This document shows positions 1 through 6,464 of a DNA stretch of 17,623 nucleotides, in pieces. The position numbers and the translations under genes are program-made. How positions within the stretch are numbered: position 1 is the first letter of the stretch; each line of letters opens with the position of its first letter. Source of the DNA: DASUUR01 sp036373975. GTDB lineage: Bacteria; Patescibacteriota; Saccharimonadia; Saccharimonadales; Saccharimonadaceae. The notes beneath the pieces are model-generated. The model did no database searches. It had not been told where the DNA came from and was given only the letters and a program-made list of their open reading frames with translations. Where the stretch lies: the NCBI GenBank assembly GCA_036373975.1, contig DASUUR010000057.1, forward strand, positions 1-17,623. Reading direction: 5' to 3'.

Positions 1-105
1 CACCGACATGACGATTGCGTCGGTGTCGCCGAACTGCACTTTTTCTCCGGTGCCGATCTTCTTGCGGAGTTGGGCCAGCGATGGTCCGGTGGTGGCGATG
101 ATCAC
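1..105 (-). CDS. Partial GC-rich orphan gene (N-terminus only)
   Basis: The minus strand is open from a GTG at 105 to the window edge, giving 35 N-terminal residues that begin VIIATTGPSLAQLRKK. Almost every third codon position is G or C, which favours this strand over the plus strand, also open here. A GAGG motif lies 5 bases before the GTG and a good promoter lies further upstream (143-171). Architecture and base composition match the other GC-rich small genes of the window. I do not recognise the family. The GTG start is supported by an in-frame TAG a short way upstream. What it does cannot be said from this fragment. Confidence 0.5.
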   Translation of the reverse strand, partial: MIIATTGPSLAQLRKKIGTGEKVQFGDTDAIVMSV

Positions 106-142
106 GACAGCCTCGCAGTGAGAGTTCCGATGTAACTAATAT

Positions 143-171
143 ATAATAACATAATTAACTAAATATAGCAA
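143..171 (-). promoter_or_regulatory. Sigma70-type promoter of the 1-105 gene
   Basis: On the minus strand, TTGCTA (166-171), a 17-base spacer and TATTAT (143-148), with a TG one base before the -10 (extended -10). Predicted transcription start is near 136, giving a leader of about 30 bases that contains GAGG before the GTG start. Confidence 0.5.
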
Positions 172-210
172 GATAACTATAAGCTTTCCTTATGCTATGA
201 TTTACAGAAT

Positions 211-717
211 ATGCAATATCTCTCCTCACCCTCTAGGCGACTGAGCATAGTCGCGATTGTGCTAGCTGCGCTTTGTTATGCTGGTGCCCTCTTTTACTTT
301 ATAAATTCTTCGCGAATAGCGACGCTAGAAAGCCCGGCCATCGAGAAGAATGCACAAGCGGTAGCTCGTGATAATGATGTGAGCATGATTATTGCAGCCC
401 TAGGCGCCTACCTAAATAATAATGGCAAGCTGCCCCAAGCAATCCGTGCAAGCGCAGACCGTGAAACTCTTGAGTTTTGTGCAGAGCGTTGCGAAAAAGT
501 ACAGCTCACCTATTTCAAGCCTAGCAATGCCGTCTATCGCCCGTATAGCGAGGGCTTGAATGTTCCCAATCCCGATTCGCTGCATATTGTGAGTGGCGCA
601 GAGTGTAATAGCGGCAAAGATGGCCTCAAAGCGACGAGCGGCGGTCAAATGGCTGTTGCAGTACTGTACCTCGTGAGTGTAGCACCTGACCTGCAACAAA
701 AATGTGTTAATTTGTAG
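211..717 (+). CDS. Membrane-anchored pilin-like protein
   Basis: The 168-residue protein has a short N-terminus with R9-R10 and one hydrophobic segment (about 11-31), then an exposed domain. The stretch ARDNDVSMIIAALGAYLNN (52-70) followed by NGKLP, and the C-terminal VLYLVSVAPDLQQKC, resemble the body of pilin-like proteins common in Saccharibacteria, in which a 'RD..R..D...L..AL..Y...N.G..P' core precedes a cysteine-containing C-terminus. There is no prepilin peptidase site (no G-F....E), so it is probably anchored by an uncleaved signal and not assembled as a normal pilin. Cysteines at 90, 94, 132 and 165 could form disulfides outside the cell. No SD is present; a TATGAT (196-201) lies only 9 bases before the ATG, so the mRNA is leaderless or nearly so. 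Pilin relationship is inference from pattern, not alignment. Confidence 0.65.
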   Translation: MQYLSSPSRRLSIVAIVLAALCYAGALFYFINSSRIATLESPAIEKNAQAVARDNDVSMIIAALGAYLNNNGKLPQAIRASADRETLEFCAERCEKVQLTYFKPSNAVYRPYSEGLNVPNPDSLHIVSGAECNSGKDGLKATSGGQMAVAVLYLVSVAPDLQQKCVNL

Positions 718-739
718 AGCACTTCCCTATTTCTGGCGG

Positions 740-1168
740 CTACATATCGAGCCACAAAAAAGATTTACCCTCTGAGAATCCAGCCTTTTTATATGTTGCA
801 ATCGCGCCGATATCGTCTGGGGGTGTGAGCACTGAAATAAACTGATATCCGTTAGATTTTGCAGACGCAACAACGTGCCCCACCAACTGCGTGCCAATGC
901 CATGATGGCGGAATTTCTGTGCGACAAATATATTCTCTATTAAGACCTTGCTGAGACTTTTGTTGCAGTTTGCGATTATAAACCCGACTATTTCATTGCC
1001 TGATGTTGCAACAAAAAAGTAGACGTCAGTTGCATTAACACTGGTATACAATATCTCTTTTGGCCAAAAAGTGGGTGCTTGGTCGCTTGTGCGGAACTCG
1101 TCAACTTGTTCACCCAATCTATGAACCGTAGGAATATCTTCTTTATTGGCTGCTCGAATTCCTATCAT
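740..1168 (-). CDS. GNAT-family N-acetyltransferase
   Basis: The 142-residue protein is a single GNAT domain, which moves an acetyl group from acetyl-CoA to an amine. Substrate is unknown. Motif A is clear: beta strand VLIENIFVAQKFRHHGIGTQ (75-94), with R87-x-x-G90-I-G92 forming the pyrophosphate loop, and motif B is AIATYKKAGF (122-131). I start at the ATG at 1168 because GGAG lies 6 bases before it; an in-frame GTG at 1192 would add eight residues without an SD. It converges on the pilin-like gene with 22 bases between the two stops and no clear terminator. It is a single gene with no partner from which to infer a substrate. Confidence 0.88.
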   Translation of the reverse strand: MIGIRAANKEDIPTVHRLGEQVDEFRTSDQAPTFWPKEILYTSVNATDVYFFVATSGNEIVGFIIANCNKSLSKVLIENIFVAQKFRHHGIGTQLVGHVVASAKSNGYQFISVLTPPDDIGAIATYKKAGFSEGKSFLWLDM

Positions 1169-1274
1169 GTTAGCTCCAGCCAAGTCTAGCACAGGCTTTT
1201 AGGGTAAAACGCTCGATGGTCATACCTGCAAGTATAACGTAGGCGAACGAAATAGAGCAGGAAAAGGAGCGCTA

Positions 1275-1303
1275 TTGATGTTCATTGTATTATATGTTAT
1301 AAT
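1275..1303 (+). promoter_or_regulatory. Strong extended -10 promoter of the 1350 gene
   Basis: TTGATG (1275-1280), exactly 17 bases, then TATAAT (1298-1303) preceded by TG-T (extended -10). Predicted start near 1310, leaving a leader of about 40 bases with AAGGGGG before the ATG. The promoter is AT-rich while the gene it drives is GC-rich. Confidence 0.75.
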
Positions 1304-1349
1304 ATAGGTCGTAAGAAGCAAGACTTCTGCAAGCCCGAAGGGGGCAACC

Positions 1350-1724
1350 ATGCTCGGAACCACCGAACAGTACACCATCGTCGAGAGAGTCGCCAAGACT
1401 GCACTCGCCGACAGTGGTGAGATCGGTGACTGCAGCTTCGACGCGGGCAACTGGACGAAAGACGGTGCCTGCGAGCCCTGGCTCTTCGACATCCGGGTGT
1501 TCGAGCGCGCCAGTGCTGCACGCGACCGCATGACCGACGAGGAGCGCGACGCGTTCCTCGAAACCGGTGAGCGGACCGACGCCTTCTACCGCACGCTCGA
1601 GGCGCTGCGGGGTCTGCCGGGTGGTCGGGACTTCGCCAAGGCCCACCTCATCGTCGCCATGTATCGCTACATGGAGGCGCACGGGTTCGAGGACGAAGAG
1701 CCGTCGGGCGACCCTGGTGCCTGA
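1350..1724 (+). CDS. GC-rich orphan gene, 124-residue acidic protein
   Basis: A complete, isolated gene: strong promoter, SD-like AAGGGGG six bases before the ATG, coding region, then a 17-bp-stem terminator that starts 12 bases after the stop. The protein is acidic and largely helical, with a charged middle (ERASAARDRMTDEERDAFLE, about 52-71) and a C-terminus rich in D, E and G (EDEEPSGDPGA). No signal peptide, membrane segment or recognisable motif. Codon third positions are overwhelmingly G/C, unlike the neighbouring acetyltransferase and phosphatase-like genes, which suggests a different origin. Function unknown; I do not recognise the family. Antisense and other-frame ORFs here are shadows of this GC-rich frame. 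Confidence 0.75.
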   Translation: MLGTTEQYTIVERVAKTALADSGEIGDCSFDAGNWTKDGACEPWLFDIRVFERASAARDRMTDEERDAFLETGERTDAFYRTLEALRGLPGGRDFAKAHLIVAMYRYMEAHGFEDEEPSGDPGA

Positions 1725-1736
1725 AGGCTCGACCCC

Positions 1737-1786
1737 GAGGATCTGCAAGCTGCGCTACCAGCAGCTTGCAGATCCTCTTTTCTTTT
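1737..1786 (+). terminator. Perfect 17-bp-stem intrinsic terminator
   Basis: Arms 1737-1753 and 1761-1777 are perfect complements (17 bp) with a 7-base loop, followed by TTTTCTTTT. It ends the 1350 transcript immediately before the promoter of the next gene. Confidence 0.92.
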
Positions 1787-1788
1787 AC

Positions 1789-1797
1789 TGCTACACT
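1789..1797 (+). promoter_or_regulatory. Extended -10 for a leaderless mRNA
   Basis: TG-C-TACACT: an extended -10 with hexamer 1792-1797. Seven bases beyond the hexamer is the A of the ATG at 1804, so the predicted start of transcription is the start codon itself. No SD exists. There is no room for a good -35, because the preceding terminator occupies that place. Confidence 0.55.
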
Positions 1798-1803
1798 GTA
1801 TGT

Positions 1804-2259
1804 ATGAAAATTCATTTTATTTGTAGAGGCAATGTACTTCGTAGCTTGATTGCAGAAACCTACCTGCGATCTTTGCAGCTGCCCAATGTCGTTACCAGTT
1901 CAAGTGGCACTAATGTTGACCTAGCGGACCCCACCGAGCGAGAATATTTTGCTAACACACTTGCATTATTTAAGCGCCATGGCATAGATAAGTTTGCCAA
2001 GGATACCTCGCATCAACTAACTCAAGAACGTGCGAACAATCAGGATATGACGATCTGCATGAATCAACGGGTGATTGATGAAGCCAATAAGCTTGTGAGC
2101 CTTCCCGCAGACACTGTTAGCTGGGCCATAGTAGACATCGGCGAAGAGCATCGAACTGTTCCAGAGGATATTCGTGTGTACGAAGAGGAAATATTCACAG
2201 AAATCAAGACGCTGGTGGATGAGCTAGCACAGGAATTAGAGCAAACAAAAAGACCCTAG
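1804..2259 (+). CDS. Low-molecular-weight protein tyrosine phosphatase-like protein
   Basis: The 151-residue protein starts MKIHFICRGNVLRS: the active-site P-loop C-x5-R is C7 to R13, followed by S14, at the very N-terminus as in the LMW-PTP/arsenate reductase fold. That family removes phosphate from tyrosine (or reduces arsenate) through a phosphocysteine. The X residues are unusual (RGNVL instead of the common xGNxC), lacking the second loop cysteine of eukaryotic and many bacterial enzymes. D111 in the segment VDIGEEHR is a candidate general acid, but the classic DP pair is absent, so activity is uncertain. Start at 1804 is supported by the P-loop position and a leaderless promoter; upstream codons in this frame lie in the previous gene and its terminator. 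No tyrosine kinase or capsule gene is nearby to suggest a partner. Confidence 0.75.
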   Translation: MKIHFICRGNVLRSLIAETYLRSLQLPNVVTSSSGTNVDLADPTEREYFANTLALFKRHGIDKFAKDTSHQLTQERANNQDMTICMNQRVIDEANKLVSLPADTVSWAIVDIGEEHRTVPEDIRVYEEEIFTEIKTLVDELAQELEQTKRP

Positions 2260-2269
2260 AGCCGAATAA

Positions 2270-2313
2270 TATATAAAAAGAAAGCCCTCCCCCTGCTGGT
2301 CGCAGAGGGAGGG
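2270..2313 (-). terminator. GC-rich hairpin terminator of the 2328-2945 gene
   Basis: Arms 2285-2296 and 2302-2313 pair over 12 positions with one mismatch, 5-base loop; read on the minus strand it is followed by CTTTCTTTTT. It begins about 15 bases after the stop codon. Confidence 0.85.
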
Positions 2314-2327
2314 ATAGAACGGTGAGG

Positions 2328-2945
2328 TCACGCGGCCTTGCGCGCGACCTCTTGAAGTGCGGCCCACAGCTCTTCCAGCTGGCTCGTCTGTCTCCAGAGG
2401 TGCGTCCAGACGATGACCTCAGGGTCTGGGTTTTCCGTTGCCTTCTTCCCGGGCAGGCTGATCACCCAGGATGCCTTGTCGACTGCGTCGACCAGGGCAT
2501 TACCCCTGAGGCTGGGAATCTTCTCTGCCGTGGTGGCTTCGGAGCTGCACCGCAGTTCACGCAGATGCCATCTGTCCACCTCGAAGCGCTCGCCCTCGGA
2601 CAGCACACGGATGTCCATGCGGTTCAAGCTGAAATCCTGCAGCAGGCGGTGGATGACGCCGAGCATGCTCCACGTCGGCTTGCCCGTCTCGTCGATCTCA
2701 ACATCGATGGGCATGCTGTAGCCAACGACAGGGACGACGAGTGTGGCGATCTGCTTCTTAGTGCCGGTCGGTCGGGTGACGATCATCGCCTTCCCTCTCT
2801 GCACCAACTCGACGCGCAGCTCGTAGCCGTTGCCCATCGGGTGATAGGCGCCACGCAGCCATTGGGCTGCGCCGCCTTCGGCATTGTTGAAGCTGGCAAC
2901 GGTCTCGGTTGTGGTCCAGGACTGGTTTTGGAGGTAGATGCGCAC
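2328..2945 (-). CDS. GC-rich orphan gene, 205-residue protein
   Basis: Starts at a GTG (2945) with GAGGAG seven bases before it; the leader from the predicted start of transcription is about 71 bases. The protein looks like a soluble mixed alpha/beta domain: N-terminal MRIYLQNQSWTTTETVASF, a glycine-rich middle, repeated beta-type segments (KQIATLVVPVVGYSMPIDVE), and a helical C-terminus (TSQLEELWAALQEVARKAA). There is no signal peptide or membrane segment and no motif I recognise. Codon third positions are strongly G/C. It has its own promoter and terminator, so it is a single-gene unit. Function unknown. Confidence 0.72.
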   Translation of the reverse strand: MRIYLQNQSWTTTETVASFNNAEGGAAQWLRGAYHPMGNGYELRVELVQRGKAMIVTRPTGTKKQIATLVVPVVGYSMPIDVEIDETGKPTWSMLGVIHRLLQDFSLNRMDIRVLSEGERFEVDRWHLRELRCSSEATTAEKIPSLRGNALVDAVDKASWVISLPGKKATENPDPEVIVWTHLWRQTSQLEELWAALQEVARKAA

Positions 2946-3023
2946 GAGAAGACTCCTCTATCCAGAGACGAACAACGATGTCCAAAGTTTAGGACAGCGA
3001 TCCGATCATGACTTCAATGCATT

Positions 3024-3051
3024 ATTATATAACGGATACCACGGTTGTCAA
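3024..3051 (-). promoter_or_regulatory. Near-consensus promoter of the 2328-2945 gene
   Basis: Minus strand TTGACA (3046-3051), 16 bases, TATAAT (3024-3029). Predicted start near 3017. This is one of the closest matches to sigma70 consensus in the window and drives a GC-rich orphan gene. Confidence 0.75.
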
Positions 3052-3060
3052 TTTAGATAT

Positions 3061-3099
3061 AAAAAAGGCCCTCCCCGGGCCGGTTGGCCTGGGGAGGGC
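3061..3099 (-). terminator. GC-rich hairpin terminator of the 3107-3460 gene
   Basis: Nested arms: GCCCTCCCC (3068-3076) with GGGGAGGGC (3091-3099) and GGCC (3078-3081) with GGCC (3086-3089), one internal mismatch, GGTT loop, followed on the minus strand by TTTTTT (3066-3061). It begins 8 bases after the stop and immediately precedes the next gene's promoter. Confidence 0.92.
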
Positions 3100-3106
3100 G
3101 CACGAG

Positions 3107-3460
3107 TTAGCCTTCGCTCGTGAACTGCGCGTCGGGGAAGACGCTGCGAATCTGAGCGAATCGTTCGCCGCCAGAGTCTGTCACGTAGACCTCCACCTTG
3201 AAGTCTTGCCTCGCGATCCACGTGGCCAGCTTCTGCAGGTAGGGTGTGACGTCTAGATCGGCGGGCCCGGCGATGGCAAACACGCCTGAGTCTTGCTCGC
3301 TACGCCAGCACGGTGCCGGGGCAAACACCACATCGACAAGATGCCGCCGCAAATCCAGCATCGCACCGCTCATGGGGATCTGACGAGCGCCCAGCACCAG
3401 TGCTGCCCCTGTGGCCGTACGGGGCCCGGAGAGGAAGATTGGGTATGAATCGGTGTTCAC
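3107..3460 (-). CDS. GC-rich orphan gene, 117-residue protein
   Basis: GTG start at 3460 with AGGAG five bases upstream. The product has an N-terminal segment MNTDSYPIFLSGPRTATG, an alternating hydrophobic centre (LVDVVFAPAPCWRSEQDSGV), and a C-terminal segment of alternating strand and helix (FKVEVYVTDSGGERFAQI) which looks like a small soluble alpha/beta domain. No signal peptide or motif was recognised. Codon use is strongly GC-biased like the other orphan units, and it carries its own terminator. The promoter faces and overlaps that of the 3538 gene. Function unknown. Confidence 0.72.
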   Translation of the reverse strand: MNTDSYPIFLSGPRTATGAALVLGARQIPMSGAMLDLRRHLVDVVFAPAPCWRSEQDSGVFAIAGPADLDVTPYLQKLATWIARQDFKVEVYVTDSGGERFAQIRSVFPDAQFTSEG

Positions 3461-3476
3461 ACTAGCTCCTAATCAG

Positions 3477-3505
3477 TTGTGGCTGAGACTTGGTAATTAT
3501 ATACT
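3477..3505. promoter_or_regulatory. Divergent promoters with overlapping -10 boxes
   Basis: Plus strand: TTGTGG (3477-3482), 17 bases, TATACT (3500-3505), for the 3538 gene. Minus strand: TATAAT at 3501-3496, without a good -35, for the 3460 gene. The two -10 boxes share two bases, so RNA polymerase should be able to open only one direction at a time, linking the two genes by mutual exclusion. Confidence 0.6.
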
Positions 3506-3537
3506 ACTGAGGAGCCCGATTACTACAGGGAGATGTC

Positions 3538-3849
3538 ATGCGAGTTAAGAACAAAGCTGCGCGTCAGCAATGGATAAATGATGCCCGAAAGACGGATGAT
3601 CCAGAGTTGATACGTAGTTACCTAGTGCATGCTGAGCGCTGGGCTGACGCGATTGAAGCGGCCCAGCCAGTAGAAGACGAATTCGGTGCCGTAGCGCTGG
3701 CTGCCCATAGGCAGACCGTTGGCCGGTTCTCTACTTTTGACTTTCACCATGGGCCATGTGATCTCTTGGTGGCCTATCTCGACGAGACATGGGAGCTAGG
3801 TGGCCACCTGAAGCGGTGGTACGAAAAGCTCGAGCGTCTACCCGGATGA
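3538..3849 (+). CDS. Orphan gene, 103-residue basic/helical protein
   Basis: ATG at 3538 with GGGAG five bases upstream, divergent from the 3460 gene and driven by TTGTGG-17-TATACT. The protein has a basic N-terminus (MRVKNKAARQQWINDARK) and is mostly helical, with conserved-looking aromatic positions (ERWADAIE, FSTFDFHHGPCDLLVAYLDETW). No membrane segment or recognised motif. Codon use is intermediate, less GC-biased than the true GC-rich units, yet the gene has the same promoter-SD-hairpin layout. A hairpin follows the stop by 9 bases. Function unknown. Confidence 0.7.
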   Translation: MRVKNKAARQQWINDARKTDDPELIRSYLVHAERWADAIEAAQPVEDEFGAVALAAHRQTVGRFSTFDFHHGPCDLLVAYLDETWELGGHLKRWYEKLERLPG

Positions 3850-3857
3850 AGGATCAA

Positions 3858-3888
3858 TTCGAGGAGGGTGCCATCCGCCCTCCTCGAA
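3858..3888. terminator. Hairpin between convergent genes
   Basis: TTCGAGGAGGG (3858-3868) pairs perfectly with CCCTCCTCGAA (3878-3888) around a 9-base loop. It lies between the stops of the 3538 (+) and 3894 (-) genes. No real T-run follows on either side, so termination may be weak or the hairpin may protect 3' ends. Confidence 0.65.
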
Positions 3889-3893
3889 CTATG

Positions 3894-4292
3894 CTACTGC
3901 TGAGCCGGTTGTTCTTTGGACTGCTCAAGGAGCTTGTGGACCGTTGTAGTGAGGGCTTTAACTTGTCTTCGCTGTTCTTGTAATGCCTTCACCAGGTAGG
4001 GAATAAGAGCATCTGTGAAAACAAATTTGCGCAAGGTTCCGTCCTCCCATAGCCTTTCACCCACTAGATCAGGGAAAACAGCTTCTATTTCTTGGGCGAT
4101 AAACCCGTGCTGAAGCGTGGGGTCGTCGTGCTTATTCTTCCACTCCCAAGTTACTGGACGAAGCTTGGCTATGTGATCGAGGGCTGTGGTGATTTCAGTC
4201 ACATTCTTTTTTAGGTTTTTGTCTGACGCTCCGCCATTGGGCATGACCATTACTATGCGTGTGGTATCGGGCAGTGTTTTTGGCTTTTCCAT
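3894..4292 (-). CDS. Stand-alone S74 intramolecular chaperone domain protein
   Basis: The 132-residue protein is almost entirely a peptidase S74 domain, the self-cleaving C-terminal chaperone that trimerises phage tail spikes and fibres. S23-D24-K-N-L-K28 is the cleavage motif; S23 and K28 have the +5 spacing of the Ser-Lys dyad known in endosialidase chaperones. GFIAQEIEAVFPDLV (63-77) is the family core, and residues about 93-125 form the trailing coiled coil. Normally this domain ends a long fibre; here only 22 residues precede it, and the gene has its own leaderless promoter (-10 exactly placed for a start at the ATG). It could be a trans-acting chaperone, a trimerising cap, or a fibre gene remnant. 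No fibre stalk is present in the flanking sequence. Confidence 0.85.
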   Translation of the reverse strand: MEKPKTLPDTTRIVMVMPNGGASDKNLKKNVTEITTALDHIAKLRPVTWEWKNKHDDPTLQHGFIAQEIEAVFPDLVGERLWEDGTLRKFVFTDALIPYLVKALQEQRRQVKALTTTVHKLLEQSKEQPAQQ

Positions 4293-4298
4293 ATACTC

Positions 4299-4328
4299 AT
4301 GATAAGAAAGATGCTGTCTGTGTCACAA
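4299..4328 (-). promoter_or_regulatory. Promoter giving a leaderless S74 mRNA
   Basis: Minus strand TTGTGA (4323-4328), 18 bases, TATCAT (4299-4304). The predicted start of transcription is 4292, the A of the ATG. No SD exists. Confidence 0.55.
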
Positions 4329-4386
4329 TGGGGTTTTTATGCGTTAATCCATAATATCGTGCACTATTTTTTAAAGTTGTGTACCC

Positions 4387-4395
4387 TGTTATAAT
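4387..4395 (+). promoter_or_regulatory. Extended -10 promoter of the 4443 gene
   Basis: TG-T-TATAAT, hexamer at 4390-4395; the -35 is only a T-run (4367-4372). Predicted start near 4402, giving a roughly 41-base AT-rich leader without an SD. Confidence 0.6.
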
Positions 4396-4442
4396 AGTAT
4401 TTTACTTGATCAAGCTCTTATAAATAAAAGACAGTACACGAT

Positions 4443-5654
4443 ATGCAATCATTACAGCTCAAACTTGTCCAAGAATTAACGGCCCTACGAAAGGGTGAAG
4501 GCGTGACGCCTCTTAAGCTACGCGACGCGCCGGCGCTACGGGCGCTTGCTGCACGCGCAGTAGATATTCCCGTTGATAGCTTGACGAATAATCAGGTGTA
4601 CAACTTTCTGATCTCTGAGCTAGCTAAACTTCCTTTTGATGATGCGACCCTGGCTGCTAAAAGTGCCCTAGGCGTTGAAAATAGGATGTCCAAGAGACTT
4701 TCCACGCGGCGATCGCACTTAGGCAAAAAACTAGCAAAGCATCCGGACACGATTGAGAGATACGAAAATCAGGGTATCAGTAACTTCGCTGCTCATTTGG
4801 TCTTGCGGAGCGCGCTCTTGGCGTCTAACGTCGACCTTCATCCTGGCACTTCCCTATCGACTGCCGTTAAAGCTCAAGCTCAAGCTGCGCGCAGTATGAC
4901 CGTTACTGGCCTGGCCGCCCACCTATCGCTTCCTTCTCATAGCGATGAGCTAATGAGGTATCTCGAGGTGTCGGGCAAGCCGTACATGGATACGAATGTG
5001 CATATCAGCTTACTGCCGAGTGACCGGGGGCCAGATTGGTACCGTTTTCGCCTATCGTATACGTTTCAAGGAGGTCGTGAAACATTTCGGGTCGCTGTTG
5101 TGCTCAACAATATGGATGGCGACCAGCTTGTTGCAAATGGTTTAGTTGACGATTATCACCGCTTGGATAACCCGACTAATGCGCGTAAAGACATCAAAAC
5201 TATTATGGCAAATTCAAAGCTTATTATTCGAAATACCGTAGCCAATACTCAAAAGCTTTTGCGCTTGAGGGAGCTGAATGGTGAGCAGGCAGAGAGAATC
5301 TTAAGTTCAACGAATGTCCCGCTTCGCGGCACTTGCCGATTGCTTGAGATCAATATTCCATCACAGTGGCAGCTCGAGCACTGTACGTGTGAATACCTTA
5401 GCCTGATAAATTTGCCCATTGCAAACGTCGCCTATTGGTACTCACCGACGCTGATGTTCTTAAAAAAACTAACCTTGGATTTCTCGCGGTTCCCTGATGC
5501 GCATAAACGCGAGTTCTTTTTGCTACCTTTCTTAGGACACGCACCTGGGAACATCTTGAACGAAAAATATCTATATAGTCTTAATCTAAATAGCTGGATA
5601 ATGCCTGGCCATGGAGTAGTACTGGGTTGGCAAGATGCCCCCGCCGCCATTTGA
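4443..5654 (+). CDS. Unassigned 403-residue protein with putative helical DNA-binding-like region
   Basis: ATG at 4443, no SD. Three regions can be seen: an all-helical N-terminus (1-75), a basic helical stretch LSTRRSHLGKKLAKHPDTI (86-104) continuing ERYENQGISNFAAHLV, and a larger beta-rich C-terminal part (about 175-403) with aromatic strands such as WYRFRLSYTF and FRVAVVLNN. The middle stretch recalls the 'RR..LA..LGV.PDT.RR.E...I..LA' segment found in many large actinobacterial regulatory or defence-like proteins; this is recall, not an alignment. No membrane segment or nuclease/ATPase motif. It is divergent from the S74 gene across an AT-rich spacer, and is by far the longest soluble unknown here. 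Function unknown. Confidence 0.75.
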   Translation: MQSLQLKLVQELTALRKGEGVTPLKLRDAPALRALAARAVDIPVDSLTNNQVYNFLISELAKLPFDDATLAAKSALGVENRMSKRLSTRRSHLGKKLAKHPDTIERYENQGISNFAAHLVLRSALLASNVDLHPGTSLSTAVKAQAQAARSMTVTGLAAHLSLPSHSDELMRYLEVSGKPYMDTNVHISLLPSDRGPDWYRFRLSYTFQGGRETFRVAVVLNNMDGDQLVANGLVDDYHRLDNPTNARKDIKTIMANSKLIIRNTVANTQKLLRLRELNGEQAERILSSTNVPLRGTCRLLEINIPSQWQLEHCTCEYLSLINLPIANVAYWYSPTLMFLKKLTLDFSRFPDAHKREFFLLPFLGHAPGNILNEKYLYSLNLNSWIMPGHGVVLGWQDAPAAI

Positions 5655-5680
5655 AACAGATAGATGCAGCGAAGGGTTGT

Positions 5681-5709
5681 TTGACAATTTCACAACATAG
5701 ATCCATAAT
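5681..5709 (+). promoter_or_regulatory. Near-consensus promoter of the 5775 gene
   Basis: TTGACA (5681-5686), 17 bases, CATAAT (5704-5709). Predicted start near 5716; it lies 26 bases after the stop of the 403-residue protein, with no terminator between them. Confidence 0.65.
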
Positions 5710-5774
5710 AATCTGGTTCAAAGAGTTATGTCTCCAACAGTTACGCACAACGAGATGTGAGAGGTTGGCAAGAC

Positions 5775-6371
5775 ATGGGTCGATCCAAAGGCTCAACGGG
5801 CAGAGAAACCGATCAGGCTGAAGAACCCAGGCTGGTGTTGATCAGGAGGTCGGAGGTGCGCCGCCAAGAGGGCGACCGATCGGCTCCCCTCAAGGACAAG
5901 AGTGGCACCCTTGAGATTGTGCTGGCCTTGGAGGGACTGACACTTCGCAGTTCGTCTGTTGGTGCAGTGGAATACCCGGATGGTCCGGGTTTTACATACA
6001 CCCAAGGCTGTGAGGTGTTCCTGGAGGTTTTTCCTCGAGGCTACGACCAAAGGCAGTATGAGCAGTGGCAGCGCGGGATACACACCCCGACGCATCCGAT
6101 CCGAGGTGTTCGGCAGACCCCGATGGTGATTTCCCAGGCTGCCAAGCCTTGGCTTTCCGGGGTGATGCGGGGTGCAACTTGTCAGCACACCACTGTACTC
6201 CCTTACGACCAGAAGATGCTTGAGAAGTATCTTGGGGCCAACCTGCCGCAGTTGGGTGTGGTCTCTGGCGATGCAAAGCTCGTGATAGCACATATCAAGA
6301 AGCTCTTGAGCGAAGGCGAAGAAGAGATCGTGAGCGTGGCGCAGCTACATGCCGAGCGACACTTCCAGTGA
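5775..6371 (+). CDS. GC-rich orphan gene, about 198-residue protein
   Basis: The frame is open from a GTG at 5757; I prefer the ATG at 5775 because GAGAGG stands about 11 bases before it, while the GTG has only a bare GAG. This choice is weak. The N-terminus is very polar and charged (MGRSKGSTGRETDQAEEPRL) and probably disordered. A beta-rich centre follows (GTLEIVLALEGLTL; EVFLEVFPRGYDQRQYEQWQ), and the C-terminus is helical (KLVIAHIKKLLSEGEEEIVS). No signal peptide or membrane segment. Codon use is G/C-biased. No hairpin follows the stop, so it may be read through into the 6465 gene 93 bases downstream. I do not recognise the family. Confidence 0.62.
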   Translation: MGRSKGSTGRETDQAEEPRLVLIRRSEVRRQEGDRSAPLKDKSGTLEIVLALEGLTLRSSSVGAVEYPDGPGFTYTQGCEVFLEVFPRGYDQRQYEQWQRGIHTPTHPIRGVRQTPMVISQAAKPWLSGVMRGATCQHTTVLPYDQKMLEKYLGANLPQLGVVSGDAKLVIAHIKKLLSEGEEEIVSVAQLHAERHFQ

Positions 6372-6396
6372 ACGGTGACCGAGGGCAGCCAATGTG

Positions 6397-6426
6397 TTGA
6401 CTCGTCTTGTGCCTTGGTGGTATCGT
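6397..6426 (+). promoter_or_regulatory. Promoter of the 6465 gene
   Basis: TTGACT (6397-6402), 18 bases, TATCGT (6421-6426). Predicted start near 6433. Good -35, moderate -10. Confidence 0.45.
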
Positions 6427-6464
6427 CAGGGTGTTCAGGACTGTATTCAACAGGAGGTGGCACC

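Noticed and set aside
1220..1748. Long minus-strand open frames over the 1350-1724 gene
   Set aside because: GC-rich coding sequence leaves antisense frames open; only the plus frame has promoter, SD, G/C-biased third positions and a terminator.
2322..3011. 229-codon plus-strand frame over the 2328-2945 gene
   Set aside because: Shadow of the minus-strand gene, which has a near-consensus promoter, an SD and a terminator on its own strand; the plus frame starts inside that terminator region.
5793..6293. Minus-strand open frame of 166 codons
   Set aside because: Antisense shadow of the 5775-6371 gene with no start signal and a composition unlike a protein.
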